A DNA stretch of 27,211 nt from an uncultured Sutterella sp. (GCA_900770335.1 CAAGKD010000166.1:1-27211), one strand, 5' to 3'; positions 1-8,403 are shown, counted from the stretch's first letter. The notes: generated from the sequence alone by a model not told the origin. A program made the numbers and translations.

Positions 1-70
1 CGCGGTGGGGAAGTGCGCCGGGAGCGGCTTCCCGCTGCGGGCGGGAGGCGTTTGGCGTGGTCGCTGCGGC

Positions 71-84
71 GGGGGGGGGGGGGG
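71..84 (+). repeat. Poly-G tract, 14 bases
   Basis: An uninterrupted run of fourteen G residues. It lies in a short open frame (GTG at 57 to TGA at 272) that resembles no known protein. Homopolymers this long slip during replication, and in other bacteria they work as phase-variation switches in coding or promoter regions. Here the surroundings look decayed, so the tract may be only a relic. I see no other gene in positions 1-302. Confidence 0.9.
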
Positions 85-302
85 CGCTCGTTGCGGAGAG
101 CGTCGGGAGACGGCGCGCTGAAGCTCCGATGAAGCGGTTTCTAGCGGCCTCAAGAGGCGGAAGGGACGGGAGACAGGCGCTGGGAGTGAGTTTTTTCAGA
201 TTCAGTTTTATTGAATCTGTGAAGGAGCTGGAGAAAGCCGCTCATAGACTCCGCCTTCGAAGCCGGGCATGAGGACGCCGCACCCGCCACAGCGACATCG
301 GC

Positions 303-705
303 CGGGAGCGGGTCCCTTTTCCCGACGCCGGGCGCAGCCTCGGCTTTCATCTTCCGCAGATCGCGCATCTTGCGCTCGCGGGCTTTCGGGTCGCGACCTT
401 CGACTACGCGGGAGCTGGCGGCAGCGCGGGCAGGACCTCCTTCGAGGGGCTGCTCGCTGACGGCAAAGCCGTTCTCGCGGAGATCAGGCGGATGGGTGCG
501 GGGCGGGTATTTCCCTTCGGACAGGGCGCGGGCGCCGATGCCGCCGCGCAGCTCCTTGAGGCGCATCCTGGGGACGTCGCCGGCATTGCGCTCGAATCGG
601 CCTGGGCGAGCCGCACCGGCTGGGTGCGCGAGCGCTGGGGGCCGTTCGTCGGCGACCTCGCCGCGAAGGCGCTCGCAGGCGCGGCGATCGAGCCTGCGGA
701 GGCGA
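303..705 (+). pseudogene. Alpha/beta-hydrolase remnant (Bem46/YfhR-like)
   Basis: One reading frame (codons starting at 303, 306 and so on) matches the core of small alpha/beta hydrolases. It has a strand-loop with FPDAGRSLG where the oxyanion HG motif would be, then FRVATFDYAGAGGSAG matching the family DYRGYGxSxG. Next come FEGLLADGKAVLAEI, the nucleophile elbow region FPFGQGAGADAA, and IALESAWAS. The elbow is normally GxSxG; here it is GQGAG, so the catalytic Ser is replaced by Gly. The frame is closed upstream by a stop at 270, no family N-terminus is visible, and the part carrying the catalytic Asp and His is missing. After about position 700 the sequence continues in another frame as a different family. 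A 5'- and 3'-truncated pseudogene is the best reading. A diverged non-catalytic protein is possible but less likely. Confidence 0.55.
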
Positions 706-1054
706 TTTCCCGAGCGGCGGCAGGCCGCAGGAGCTCGCGCAGCGCTTCAGGAGCCCTGCGCTCAGGTTGTCCGGGGAGTGCGGCAGGGACAGGATCGTCG
801 CCTGCGTGGACCCCGACTCGTCCGATCCGGACGCGCTCGATGACGCGACGTTGCTCATGCAGGCGGGCTGCCTCACCATCAAGGCGCGGGCCAGCCGCGC
901 CTCGCTTCTCGTCGGCTGTCCGAACAGGGAGGTCTCCGAGTTCATGGCGGCGCTTTGCTCGAGCCTGCCGCCTCGAAAGAAAGACATGGGGGAGGCGGGA
1001 GCGCCGACTCCGTTGATGCATTTGAGCGATGCGGCTACGACTGCGACGGCGTAA
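698..1054 (+). pseudogene. AAA-ATPase-like/PD-(D/E)XK family C-terminal fragment
   Basis: The frame running through 704-1054 reads FPSGGRPQELAQRF, then DALDDATLLMQAGCLTIK, then VGCPNREVSEFMAAL. These correspond to the stretch after the ATPase core in the family with an N-terminal AAA-ATPase-like domain (pfam09820) and a C-terminal PD-(D/E)XK nuclease domain, where 'SGGxPxxL', 'LLxQxGYLTIK' and 'PNxEV' occur in this order. Nothing of the N-terminal ATPase half lies upstream. The nuclease end is missing, because the frame runs into unrelated residues before TAA at 1052-1054. The fragment starts where the hydrolase remnant ends, which suggests a recombination or deletion junction near 690-710. 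A second remnant of the same family lies at 12407-13159 on the other strand. Family assignment is from motif recognition only. Confidence 0.6.
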
Positions 1055-1089
1055 TGCGCGGGGGAGCGCTGAGTTCCAGCGCTTGACGC

Positions 1090-2067
1090 TCAGGCGAGCC
1101 GCGCATGCCGCGCGAGCTCCGGGCTCGTGCGCTCGAGCTCGGGGAGCATGCGCTTCTCGAAGACCTCCCGGACGATCTCCGCCACGAGCGCCGCGCGTCC
1201 GGGATGCAGATTGCGGTCGCTCACCGCCCACATCGTGCGCGTGATGCGCCGTCCGCCGGGAAGCGGCGAGACGGCGACGCCTTCAACGAACTGGCGTCCG
1301 CACCAGACGTTCGTGGGCGGAATGACGCTCCAGCCGCCGAGCTCGGCGACAAGTCCCGTGAGCGCATAGCTCGAGGTCACGGTGACGACGTTCGCCGGGC
1401 GCACCCCGAACGCGCGCAGGATCCGATCGACCTCCGCCTGGTCGGAGCTTCCCTCGCGGCTGTAGCCGATGAAGGGCCGGGCGGCCGCGAGTTCGGCGAA
1501 GTCCGCCGGCGTTGAGATCAGCCTTGAGCCGGCCGTCTCCTCGCGCGGCGTCACGAGAAGAAAGTCCTCCTCGTAGAGCGCGACGCGCTCCCAGCGGTCC
1601 TCCGCGAGGAGCCCGTCGGGTAGGATCGCAACGTCGAGCTGCTCGTCGCGAAGACTTTCGACGAGCGGCATCGTGAGCAGGCTCGTCGCCGAGAGCTCCC
1701 GCACGCGGCGTTTGAGTTCGCCGATGAGCCAGGGCGAGAGCGTCGCCGTCACCGACTCGCTCATGCCGAGCCGGACCGTCATCTCCGCGAGCGAGCGGTC
1801 CGTCACCTGGCGGCGCAGAGCCTCGGACGCGATGAGCAGGGGCGGCACGCCCCGGAAGAGGATCCGTCCGGCGGGCGTGAGCCGAAGCGGCCGCACGTCG
1901 TGCATGAAGAGCTCGACGCCGAGGTCCTCCTCGAGCCGGTTGATCGTCTGCGAGACGGCCGAGGGCGTCACGCCGAGCGTCTGCGCCACGGTCTTCACGT
2001 ACCGCTTCTCGGCGACGAGCCGGAAGATCCGGAGCGCCTGGAGGCTCAGGGTTTCGTTCTTGGTCAT
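1090..2067 (-). CDS. LysR-family transcriptional regulator
   Basis: The protein has 325 residues, the usual LysR length. Residues 8-67 form the winged helix-turn-helix: LQALRIFRLVAEKRYVKTVA, then LGVTPSAVSQTINRLEEDLG and LTPAGR. The rest (about 90-300) fits the periplasmic-binding-fold effector domain. The ATG at 2067 is chosen because the LysR N-terminus begins a few residues before the helix-turn-helix; the frame stays open further upstream to 2268 but those residues do not resemble the family. It is divergent from aspA, and the 200-base gap holds a perfect dyad (2117-2137). By the usual LysR arrangement it probably controls aspA and itself, with an unknown effector, perhaps an amino acid or dicarboxylate. 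The aspA link is inferred from position only. Confidence 0.9.
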   Translation of the reverse strand: MTKNETLSLQALRIFRLVAEKRYVKTVAQTLGVTPSAVSQTINRLEEDLGVELFMHDVRPLRLTPAGRILFRGVPPLLIASEALRRQVTDRSLAEMTVRLGMSESVTATLSPWLIGELKRRVRELSATSLLTMPLVESLRDEQLDVAILPDGLLAEDRWERVALYEEDFLLVTPREETAGSRLISTPADFAELAAARPFIGYSREGSSDQAEVDRILRAFGVRPANVVTVTSSYALTGLVAELGGWSVIPPTNVWCGRQFVEGVAVSPLPGGRRITRTMWAVSDRNLHPGRAALVAEIVREVFEKRMLPELERTSPELARHARLA

Positions 2068-2116
2068 GGGCTCGAGGAGGTGGATCCAATGGAACTGAAC
2101 TGCGGGATGAATCTTA

Positions 2117-2137
2117 CTTTCCTCGCGGAGAGGAAAG
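2117..2137. promoter_or_regulatory. Dyad in lysR-aspA intergenic region
   Basis: Two perfect 8-base arms, CTTTCCTC and GAGGAAAG, flank a 5-base centre (GCGGA). The site lies between the divergent starts of the LysR gene (2067) and aspA (2268), about 50 bases from the regulator start. Dyads in such gaps are typical LysR binding sites. The pattern is only loosely like the T-N11-A consensus, so the assignment is tentative. Confidence 0.4.
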
Positions 2138-2267
2138 GGATTCGCGGCGGAACAATGCCCGGGCAGGAGCGGCGGGGCGCAGCGCTTGGGCTGTGCGGGA
2201 AGCCGCAGAAAAAGCAGGCCGCGCTGCGCCGAAATGGCGCAGGCGGCGTTTCCGAAGGAGTTCAGCA

Positions 2268-3722
2268 ATGACCGAAGCGAAGAGCGCCACGCGCATCAAG
2301 CGCGACTGTCTCGGCGAGATGGAGATCCCCGACGAGCGCTACTACGGCATCCAGACCACCCGCATGATGCGGGTCTCGGGCGCGGCGGGCGTTCCCGTCG
2401 TCGCCTATCCGGACATGCATCGGGCGCTCTGTCAGATCAAGAAGGCGTGCGCCCTGGCAAACGCCGAGATCGGAGCCTTGAAGCCCGAGATCGCCCGCGC
2501 GATCGCCAAGGCCGCCGACCGCGTGATCGCGGGCGGATTCGAGGGGGAGTTTCCGCTCGACATGTGGCAGGGCGGCGGCTACACGTGCGTCAACATGAAC
2601 GTCAACGAGGTGCTCGGCAATCTCGCCAACGAGATCCTCACGGGTCACAAGGGGCAGGACGCCGTGCACCCCAACACGCACGTCAACATGGCCCAGTCGA
2701 CGAACGACACGATTCCGTCGGCCACGCACCTCGCGATCGCGCCCCGTCTCACGCGGATCATCGCCGCGGCCGAGCGCCTCGCCGACGCGTTCGAGCGCAA
2801 GGCCGGGGAGTTCAGGCACGTCGTCAAGGTCGGCCGCACCTGCTGGCAGGATGCGCTCCCCGTGACGCTCGGTCAGGAGTTCTCGGGCTTCGCCTCGGCG
2901 GTCCGCCGCCAGGCCGCGGCCCTGCGCGCGGTCCGACCCGGAGCGCTCGAGCTCATCATGGGCGGGAACGCCGTCGGAACGGGCCTCGGCGCGGCGCCGG
3001 GCTACATGGAGGCCTTCTACCGGCGCATCTCCGAGATCGTGGGCGAGAAGGTCTCGCCGAATCCCAACCTCTTCGACGGATTCCAGAACTCCGACTACAT
3101 GCTCGCCGTCTCGGGCGCCGTCAAGACCCTCGCCGTGACGCTCTCCAAGATCAGCAAGGACCTGCGCCTCATGAGCTCGGGGCCGCGCGCGGGCTGGATG
3201 GAGATCAACCTTCCCGCCCTCTCGCCGGGAAGCTCCATCATGCCGGGCAAGATCAATCCGACCGTGCCCGAGATGGTGATCCAGATCGCCCATCAGGTCT
3301 GCGGCAACGACTTCGCGATCACGATGGCGATCGACGAGGGCGAGCTCGATCTCAACGTCTGGGACGCGACCTTCCACAAGTGCCTCTTCGAGAGCCTGCA
3401 GATCGTCGAGGGCGAGATCGACGTCCTGCGTGAGCACTGCGTCGAGGGCATCACCGCGAACGAGGCGCGCTGCCGCGCGGAGGCCGAGGGCTCCATCGCG
3501 CTCTCGACGGTCGTCGCCGCGACGTTCGGCTATCCGGAGGGCGTGCGGACGGCGCACTGGTGCGAAGCGCACGGCTGCACCGTCCGCGAGGCCGTCGTCG
3601 AGATGGGTCTCATGACAAAGGAGCAGGCCGAGACGCTCGTCGATCCAGCGCTCATGGCGAATCCTGAGCGCATGGCGCCGATCGTCGCCCGCTTCAAGAA
3701 GGAGCTCGGGATCCTGATCTGA
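2268..3722 (+). CDS. aspA: Aspartate ammonia-lyase (aspartase)
   Basis: This cytoplasmic enzyme reversibly converts L-aspartate to fumarate and ammonia, feeding the TCA cycle or fumarate respiration. The protein has 484 residues, near the usual length. It shows the fumarase/aspartase superfamily signatures: NTHVNMAQSTNDTIPSA (active-site Thr/Ser region), TCWQDALPVTLGQEFSGF, and the flexible-loop signature GSSIMPGKINPTVPE that carries the catalytic Ser. The segment LRLMSSGPRAGWMEINLPA fits aspartase better than fumarase C, which reads IRWLASGPRCG. The ATG at 2268 follows GAAGGAG at 2254-2260, a good ribosome-binding site; the open frame begins earlier (2193) without one. It is divergent from a LysR regulator. 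An aspartase-like paralogue with another substrate cannot be excluded. Confidence 0.92.
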   Translation: MTEAKSATRIKRDCLGEMEIPDERYYGIQTTRMMRVSGAAGVPVVAYPDMHRALCQIKKACALANAEIGALKPEIARAIAKAADRVIAGGFEGEFPLDMWQGGGYTCVNMNVNEVLGNLANEILTGHKGQDAVHPNTHVNMAQSTNDTIPSATHLAIAPRLTRIIAAAERLADAFERKAGEFRHVVKVGRTCWQDALPVTLGQEFSGFASAVRRQAAALRAVRPGALELIMGGNAVGTGLGAAPGYMEAFYRRISEIVGEKVSPNPNLFDGFQNSDYMLAVSGAVKTLAVTLSKISKDLRLMSSGPRAGWMEINLPALSPGSSIMPGKINPTVPEMVIQIAHQVCGNDFAITMAIDEGELDLNVWDATFHKCLFESLQIVEGEIDVLREHCVEGITANEARCRAEAEGSIALSTVVAATFGYPEGVRTAHWCEAHGCTVREAVVEMGLMTKEQAETLVDPALMANPERMAPIVARFKKELGILI

Positions 3723-3806
3723 ATGATCAGAGGCATCCGACGAGTCTGACGAAGCTTTTCCGCCGGCCGGCGCGTTCGAACATCTGGCGCAAAGGTGCGC
3801 AGCCTC

Positions 3807-4367
3807 ATGAGGCAGGCAATTTCGAAGAGCGCGGCGGAGCCGATCGTCGCCGCTTCGGCGATCCCCATGACCGAGGCGGAGCGCGAGGCGCGCATCGTTG
3901 CGCTTCTTCATTCGCTCGGCATCGCGTTCGAGCGCACGGAGCACGCGCCGACCCTCACGACCCGCGAGGGCGCGCAGATCGCCGCCCGCACGGGCGCGCT
4001 CTGCATGAAGAACCTTCTTCTCGCCTCACGCAGGGGCCGCTGGCTCCTCCTCATGCCCGCGCAGAAGCGCTTTTCGTCCAAGCCGCTCGCCGCCCGGATC
4101 GGCAGCGGCCGCCTCTCCTTCGCGAGCGACGCGGACCTTCGGGAGCTCCTCGGCACGTACCGCGGCGCGGTGACCTGCTTGGGACTCCTCTTTGACAAGG
4201 AGGCGCGCGTGCGCGTGCTCGTCGACGAGGACCTGCTCAAGGTCGGGCGCGTGGACTGCCATCCGTGTCGCAACACGGCGACGTTCGCGATCGAAGTGCG
4301 CGACATCCTGGAGAAGTGCCTCCCTGCGACGGGTCACGGCGGCTGGCGGGCCGTCCGGATCGAGTGA
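3807..4367 (+). CDS. YbaK/PrdX-type aminoacyl-tRNA deacylase
   Basis: This 186-residue protein belongs to the YbaK/ProX family of trans-editing domains, which hydrolyse mischarged tRNA (for example Ala-tRNAPro or Cys-tRNAPro). The recognisable elements are HSLGIAFERTEHAPTLT (N-terminal helix and strand), CMKNLLLASRRGRWLLLMPA with the conserved KNLLL lysine, and the C-terminal HPCRNTATFAIEVRDI, which matches the 'HPxxNTxT' element of the PrdX/ProXp-ala branch. Possible starts are GTG 3795, ATG 3807 and ATG 3867. I prefer 3807 because AAAGG lies 11 bases upstream, but 3867 begins close to the conserved domain. The gene converges on the CYTH gene with 11 bases between stops. The substrate tRNA is uncertain. 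Confidence 0.85.
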   Translation: MRQAISKSAAEPIVAASAIPMTEAEREARIVALLHSLGIAFERTEHAPTLTTREGAQIAARTGALCMKNLLLASRRGRWLLLMPAQKRFSSKPLAARIGSGRLSFASDADLRELLGTYRGAVTCLGLLFDKEARVRVLVDEDLLKVGRVDCHPCRNTATFAIEVRDILEKCLPATGHGGWRAVRIE

Positions 4368-4378
4368 GGCCTCCGGAC

Positions 4379-4867
4379 TCACTTTTCCGAAGTCTTTCCG
4401 GCGCTCCAGGCGCGATAGGGGTGCGCGACGAGGTTCGAGTTGAAGTACCTCGGATCGTCGGAGACCTCTTCGCCGAGCCACTCGGGCCTTTCGAAGGCCG
4501 CATCTTCGTCGGGAAGCTCTATCTCCGCGACGACGAGCCCCTCGTTTTCGCCGTGGAACTCGTCGACCTCCCAGACGAAGGGGCCCGCGGGGATGCGGCG
4601 GCGCGTCTTCTCGATGAGCGGGCGCTCGGCGAGCGCGTCGAGCATCGCCGAACACTCTTCAAACGGAATCGGGTACTCGAACTCCATGCGCGTGCAGCCG
4701 ACCGTGAGGCCCTTCACCGTGAGGAAGGCCTTGTCGCCCACGGTGCGGATCCGCACCGTGCGCTCCTGGGCGCTGCTCAGGTCCCCCTGCCGATAACGCA
4801 CGCCCTCGGCGAGGCTTCGCCAGGCGTCGCCCTTCACCAGAAACTTCCGTTCGATCTCCCTGCCCAT
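4379..4867 (-). CDS. CYTH-domain triphosphate tunnel protein
   Basis: This 162-residue protein is a single CYTH domain. The diagnostic ExExK motif is at the N-terminus (GREIERKFLV, residues 2-11). It is followed by alternating Arg/Lys and Glu pairs on tunnel strands: RIRTVGDKAFLTVKG, MEFEYPIP, EKTRRRI, WEVDEFHGENEGLVVAEIELP. These residues bind triphosphate and metal. The family includes short bacterial TTM proteins that hydrolyse inorganic triphosphate and also class IV adenylate cyclases; NeuTTM-like tripolyphosphatase activity is the likelier guess. The ATG at 4867 is preceded by GAGGAGG-like bases (complement of 4871-4880). It lies 106 bases downstream of the Na/Pi-type transporter on the same strand, a possible phosphate-related pairing. 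Confidence 0.9.
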   Translation of the reverse strand: MGREIERKFLVKGDAWRSLAEGVRYRQGDLSSAQERTVRIRTVGDKAFLTVKGLTVGCTRMEFEYPIPFEECSAMLDALAERPLIEKTRRRIPAGPFVWEVDEFHGENEGLVVAEIELPDEDAAFERPEWLGEEVSDDPRYFNSNLVAHPYRAWSAGKTSEK

Positions 4868-4973
4868 CGCAGTCCTCCTCGTTCATGCTCCGTCCGATTT
4901 TCCGGATCAGAGTGCATTGTGCCGCCTTGCGACCTCAGCCGGTCACGGCAAGGTTCAGGCGAGGTCACAGAGG

Positions 4974-6701
4974 TCACAGCGCCTCGACCGCGTTCGCGAC
5001 GACGCCCGAGAGGCGCCGCGCAAGGCCGAGAAGCTCAAGGTGCAGCGCGCTCGTCTCGACCGACTCGGGGGCGCCGGCGGCGACGCGGTTCATGTGCATG
5101 AGAACGCGCGCGCGAAAGCGCTCCTCGCGCGCCTCCTCGCCCGCGAGAAGCGTCGAGCGCAGCTCCGCCGCCCGTTCCGCTCGCTCCGCCTGCTCCGTCC
5201 GCTCTGATCGCGCGGCCGATTCGCTCTCCGCCCTTCCCGTTCCTTTCGATCCGGAAGACGCTCCCCGGCCGGGCTCGCCGAGCTCGATGAGGGTCGCGAA
5301 CGCCCTCAGGCTTTCTGCGACCTCCCCGTGGACGGCCTCAAGCTCCTGCGCGCCCGATTCGGAGAAGAACCGGCCGTCGGCGAGCTTGCCGCGCCGGACG
5401 GCCTTGCCGATCCGGCGCGTCACGTCCGCGGCGAGCGAGAGCGCGTCGCAGAGCGTCGAGAGCCGCTCCCACTCGCGCGACTCGCGCTCGGAGAGACCGA
5501 GGCGCACCACGGCGGCAAGGCAGAGCGAAACCGCCCGGGCGCGCCGCTCAATGAGCTTGCGCCGGCGTTCGATGACAAGCAGCTCCCCGTCGGGCGGATT
5601 GGCGCGGATGAGCGCGCGCAGGCTCTCCCAGTGCCGCTCGAGGATCCTCGCGGTCTTCGCCGTCTCGGCGCGGGCGAGCCGCAGCGCGGTGGCGGCTGAA
5701 AGAAGGTTCTCCGCGGCGAGAAGCCGCACCTCCTCGTCGGGCTCGTCCGACTTCTCCGGGAGCCACCCGTCGATGAGCCGAGCGGCCGGCCGCACGAAGA
5801 TGAGGCCGATCACGCCGACCGCGAGGTTGAAGGCGATGTGAAGCAGAATGACCCCGTCGGGCAGCTCTGCGACGCGCTCGCGCAGTCCGGGTGCGAGCGC
5901 GAGGATCGCCGCGCCCGCCGCGAAGCCGATCGTTCGGAAGAGGAAGTTCCCGAGAGGCGCCCGGCGCGCGGTGCGCGAGCCGCCGGCCGTCGAGAGGAGC
6001 GCAAGGAGGGCGCTGCCGAAGTTGGCGCCCAGGACGAGCCAGAGGCCCGCCTCCGCGGGAAGAAGCCCTGCGCTCGAAAAGGCCGCGGCCGCCGCCACGA
6101 CCGCGAGGCTCGAGAAGAAGAGAAGCGCGAGGGCGACGCCCGCGGCGGCCGAAAGCGGCGCGCTCCCGGCGAGGAGCGCGAAGACTCCGGCGACGAGGCT
6201 CCCGTCCGTTCCGCTCATTCCGTTCGCGCCGGCCCGCAGGGGCTCCGTGACGCCGACGATCGTCGAGAGCGCCGTCAGGATGAAGGCGAGGCCGAGGAGG
6301 ATCCGCCCGAACTGCCCCGAGCGCTCCTGCGGGCGCCGCATGAAGAGGATCGTGCCCGCGAGGATGAGAAGCGGCGCCGCGCCCGAGAGGTCGAGCGTGA
6401 GGACGCGCACCATGACGGCGCTGCCGAGGTCCGCGCCGAGAACCGCCGAAAGGGCGAGCGTCGTTGTGACGAGCCCTCCGGACTGCAGGCCCGCGACGAG
6501 AAGCGCCGAGGCCGTGGAGCTCTGCAGGAGCGAGGCGAGTCCGAACCCGGCGGCAAAGCCGAGGAGGCGGTTCTTCATGTGCATGGCGAGCTGCGTGCGC
6601 AGCGCGTCGCCGAACGTGCGCAGGATGCCGGTCTTCACCATGTACGCCCCCCAGACGAGGAGCGCCACGGCGCCGGCCAGTCCGAGAAGCGGTGCGGTCA
6701 T
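4974..6701 (-). CDS. Na/Pi cotransporter family membrane protein with PhoU-like tail
   Basis: The protein has 575 residues. The N-terminal half (about 1-320) is hydrophobic with the two inverted repeats of the Na/Pi cotransporter II family: the first has LLQSSTASALLVAGLQSGG (the QSSTA substrate motif, about residues 59-77) and the second has LGANFGSALLALLSTAGG. From about residue 330 on it is helical and charged, as in the PhoU-like domain of YjbB/NptA proteins. It likely moves phosphate, perhaps as an exporter like YjbB. The second repeat lacks a full QSS motif, reading GSALLALLSTA. The ATG at 6701 is preceded on the message by GGAGAGCTCCC. A TAGAAT -10-like element lies 43 bases upstream, and CYTH follows downstream. 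A tandem GAGGTCACA repeat (4961-4978) overlaps the stop codon. Confidence 0.88.
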   Translation of the reverse strand: MTAPLLGLAGAVALLVWGAYMVKTGILRTFGDALRTQLAMHMKNRLLGFAAGFGLASLLQSSTASALLVAGLQSGGLVTTTLALSAVLGADLGSAVMVRVLTLDLSGAAPLLILAGTILFMRRPQERSGQFGRILLGLAFILTALSTIVGVTEPLRAGANGMSGTDGSLVAGVFALLAGSAPLSAAAGVALALLFFSSLAVVAAAAAFSSAGLLPAEAGLWLVLGANFGSALLALLSTAGGSRTARRAPLGNFLFRTIGFAAGAAILALAPGLRERVAELPDGVILLHIAFNLAVGVIGLIFVRPAARLIDGWLPEKSDEPDEEVRLLAAENLLSAATALRLARAETAKTARILERHWESLRALIRANPPDGELLVIERRRKLIERRARAVSLCLAAVVRLGLSERESREWERLSTLCDALSLAADVTRRIGKAVRRGKLADGRFFSESGAQELEAVHGEVAESLRAFATLIELGEPGRGASSGSKGTGRAESESAARSERTEQAERAERAAELRSTLLAGEEAREERFRARVLMHMNRVAAGAPESVETSALHLELLGLARRLSGVVANAVEAL

Positions 6702-6743
6702 GGGAGCTCTCCGTCGCGTGGGATGGCTGGGTCGGTGAAGGCC

Positions 6744-6749
6744 ATTCTA
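6744..6749 (-). promoter_or_regulatory. -10-like element for Na/Pi gene
   Basis: On the minus strand this reads TAGAAT, five of six bases of the sigma-70 -10 consensus, 43 bases upstream of the ATG at 6701. No good -35 is visible at 16-18 bases. It is supported by recurrence of the same hexamer upstream of other genes in the window. Confidence 0.35.
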
Positions 6750-6793
6750 TGGAATGCGCGGGGCGGATCCGCCGGTTCGGGAGCCTTTGAAGA

Positions 6794-6836
6794 CGCAAGC
6801 GGCCGGCGCCCCGCAGGGAGGCGCCGGCCGCTTGCG
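6794..6836 (-). terminator. Strong hairpin downstream of tctA
   Basis: A perfect 17-base-pair stem (CGCAAGCGGCCGGCGCC, 6794-6810, with its complement at 6820-6836) encloses a 9-base loop. It lies 42 bases beyond the tctA stop and upstream of the next minus-strand gene. It has no T-run on either side, so it may be a U-less terminator or an mRNA 3'-end stabiliser. Confidence 0.7.
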
Positions 6837-6878
6837 GGGCCGGTCAATCGGATTCGAGCGCCGGACCGTCGGAGGCGG

Positions 6879-8387
6879 TCAGTCCTCCACGAACGCCTTC
6901 TCGCGGCCGGAGCGCACCGAGGGCAGGATCACGATGACGAGAAGGAGCGCCGCCACGGCGAGGATCGATCCGGAGATGGGGCCGGTCACGAAGGTCGTGA
7001 GGTCGCCGCGCGACAGCAGCAGCGCCCGGCGCATGTTCTCCTCGAGCATCGGGCCGAGGATGAAGCCGAGGATCAGGGGCGCGCACTCGCAGCCGAACTT
7101 GTTGGCGAGCCACCCGAAGACGCCGAACCCGATCGTGATCCAGATGTCGAAGGGGTTGTTGCTGATCGAATAGACGCCGATCGCGCAGAACACGAGGATC
7201 GCCGGGTAGAGAAGCCGGTAGGGCACGCGCAGCAGGCGGATCCACACGCCGATGAGCGGAATGTTGAGGATGATGAGGAAGACGTTGCCGATCCACATCG
7301 AGACGATGAGGCCCCAGAAGAGCGAGGGGTTCGTCGTCATCACCTGCGGGCCCGGGGCGATGTCGTGGAGCATGAGCGCGCCGATCATGAGCGCCATCAC
7401 GGCGTTCGACGGAATGCCGAGCGTGAGCATCGGGATGAAGCTCGTCTGCGCGCCGGCGTTGTTCGCGGACTCGGGGCCCGCGACGCCGCGGATGTTGCCC
7501 TCGCCGAAGGCGGGGGTCGCCCGGGCGCCCGCGAGCTTCTTCTCGAGCATGTACGAGGCGAACGACGAGAGCAGGGCGCCGCCGCCCGGGAGGATGCCGA
7601 GGAGCGAGCCCACGACGGTGCCGCGGGCGATCGGGCCCGCGCTCGCCTTGAGCTCGTCCTTCGTCGGGAGCACGCGCCCGACCGGGGCGGGCACGAGCTC
7701 GCGGTCGCCCATCATGTCGAGGTTGCGGATGATCTCCGAGAAGCCGTAGATGCCCATCGAGAGCGCGACGAAGTCAAAGCCGTCCATGAGCTCGTCGACG
7801 CCGAAGACGTAGCGCAGGGCGCCGGAGTTGACGTCCATGCCGACGCAGCCCAGGAGAATGCCGATGAAGATCATGCCGATCGCCTTGAGTAGCGACCCCG
7901 AGGCGAGCACGACCGCGCCGACGAGGCCGAGCACCATGAGGCTGAAGTACTCGCGCGGACCGAACTGGAAGGCGATCTGCGTGAGGGGCTCGGCGAAGGC
8001 GGCGATGAGGACGGTCGCGAAGCACCCCGCGCAGAAGCTGCCGATCGCGGCGACGCCGAGCGCCGCGCCCGCGCGGCCGAGCCGGGCGAGCTTGTGCCCG
8101 TCAAGGCACGTGATGACGGCCGAGGCCTCGCCGGGGATGTTGATGAGGATCGCGGTCGTCGAGCCGCCGTACTGGGCGCCGTAGTAGATGCCCGCGAGCA
8201 TGATGAGCGCGGCCGAGGGGTCGAGCGCGTACGTGACCGGCAGGAGCATCGCCACGGCGGCCACGGGCCCCATGCCGGGCAGCACGCCCACGAGCGTGCC
8301 GAGCGACACGCCGAGGAGGCAGTAGAGAAGGTTCGAGATGCTCACCGCGCTCTGAAAGCCGAGGAGCAGATGGCTGAAAAGATCCAT
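6879..8387 (-). CDS. tctA: Tripartite tricarboxylate transporter, large membrane subunit TctA
   Basis: This 502-residue protein is the channel-forming subunit of a TTT-family secondary transporter, which takes up tricarboxylates or other small carboxylates with a periplasmic binding protein. It has about a dozen hydrophobic segments. The TctA hallmarks are clear: GVLPGMGPVAAVAMLLPVTY (about 34-53) followed by AGIYYGAQYGGSTTAILINIPGE (about 65-87), with the echo in the second half GILPGGGALLSSFASYMLEKK and GPESANNAGAQTSFIPMLTLGIPSNA. The ATG at 8387 is preceded immediately by AAGGAA. It is the last gene of tctC-tctB-tctA, 16 bases after tctB. The substrate cannot be read from sequence. Confidence 0.95.
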   Translation of the reverse strand: MDLFSHLLLGFQSAVSISNLLYCLLGVSLGTLVGVLPGMGPVAAVAMLLPVTYALDPSAALIMLAGIYYGAQYGGSTTAILINIPGEASAVITCLDGHKLARLGRAGAALGVAAIGSFCAGCFATVLIAAFAEPLTQIAFQFGPREYFSLMVLGLVGAVVLASGSLLKAIGMIFIGILLGCVGMDVNSGALRYVFGVDELMDGFDFVALSMGIYGFSEIIRNLDMMGDRELVPAPVGRVLPTKDELKASAGPIARGTVVGSLLGILPGGGALLSSFASYMLEKKLAGARATPAFGEGNIRGVAGPESANNAGAQTSFIPMLTLGIPSNAVMALMIGALMLHDIAPGPQVMTTNPSLFWGLIVSMWIGNVFLIILNIPLIGVWIRLLRVPYRLLYPAILVFCAIGVYSISNNPFDIWITIGFGVFGWLANKFGCECAPLILGFILGPMLEENMRRALLLSRGDLTTFVTGPISGSILAVAALLLVIVILPSVRSGREKAFVED

Positions 8388-8403
8388 TTCCTTGTCGATT
8401 CCG

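Noticed and set aside
150..566. Minus-strand frame opposite the hydrolase remnant
   Set aside because: No family features; the opposite strand has clear hydrolase motifs.
4362..4383. GTGAG/CTCAC inverted repeat between YbaK-type and CYTH genes as a terminator
   Set aside because: Only five base pairs, made largely by the stop-codon regions of both genes.
4961..4978. Tandem GAGGTCACA repeat as a regulatory site
   Set aside because: Only two 9-base units, overlapping a stop codon; too short to assign a role.
5838..7892. 684-codon plus-strand open frame
   Set aside because: It is antisense to the Na/Pi protein and tctA; composition is Arg/Glu/Ala-rich as expected for a shadow frame in GC-rich DNA.
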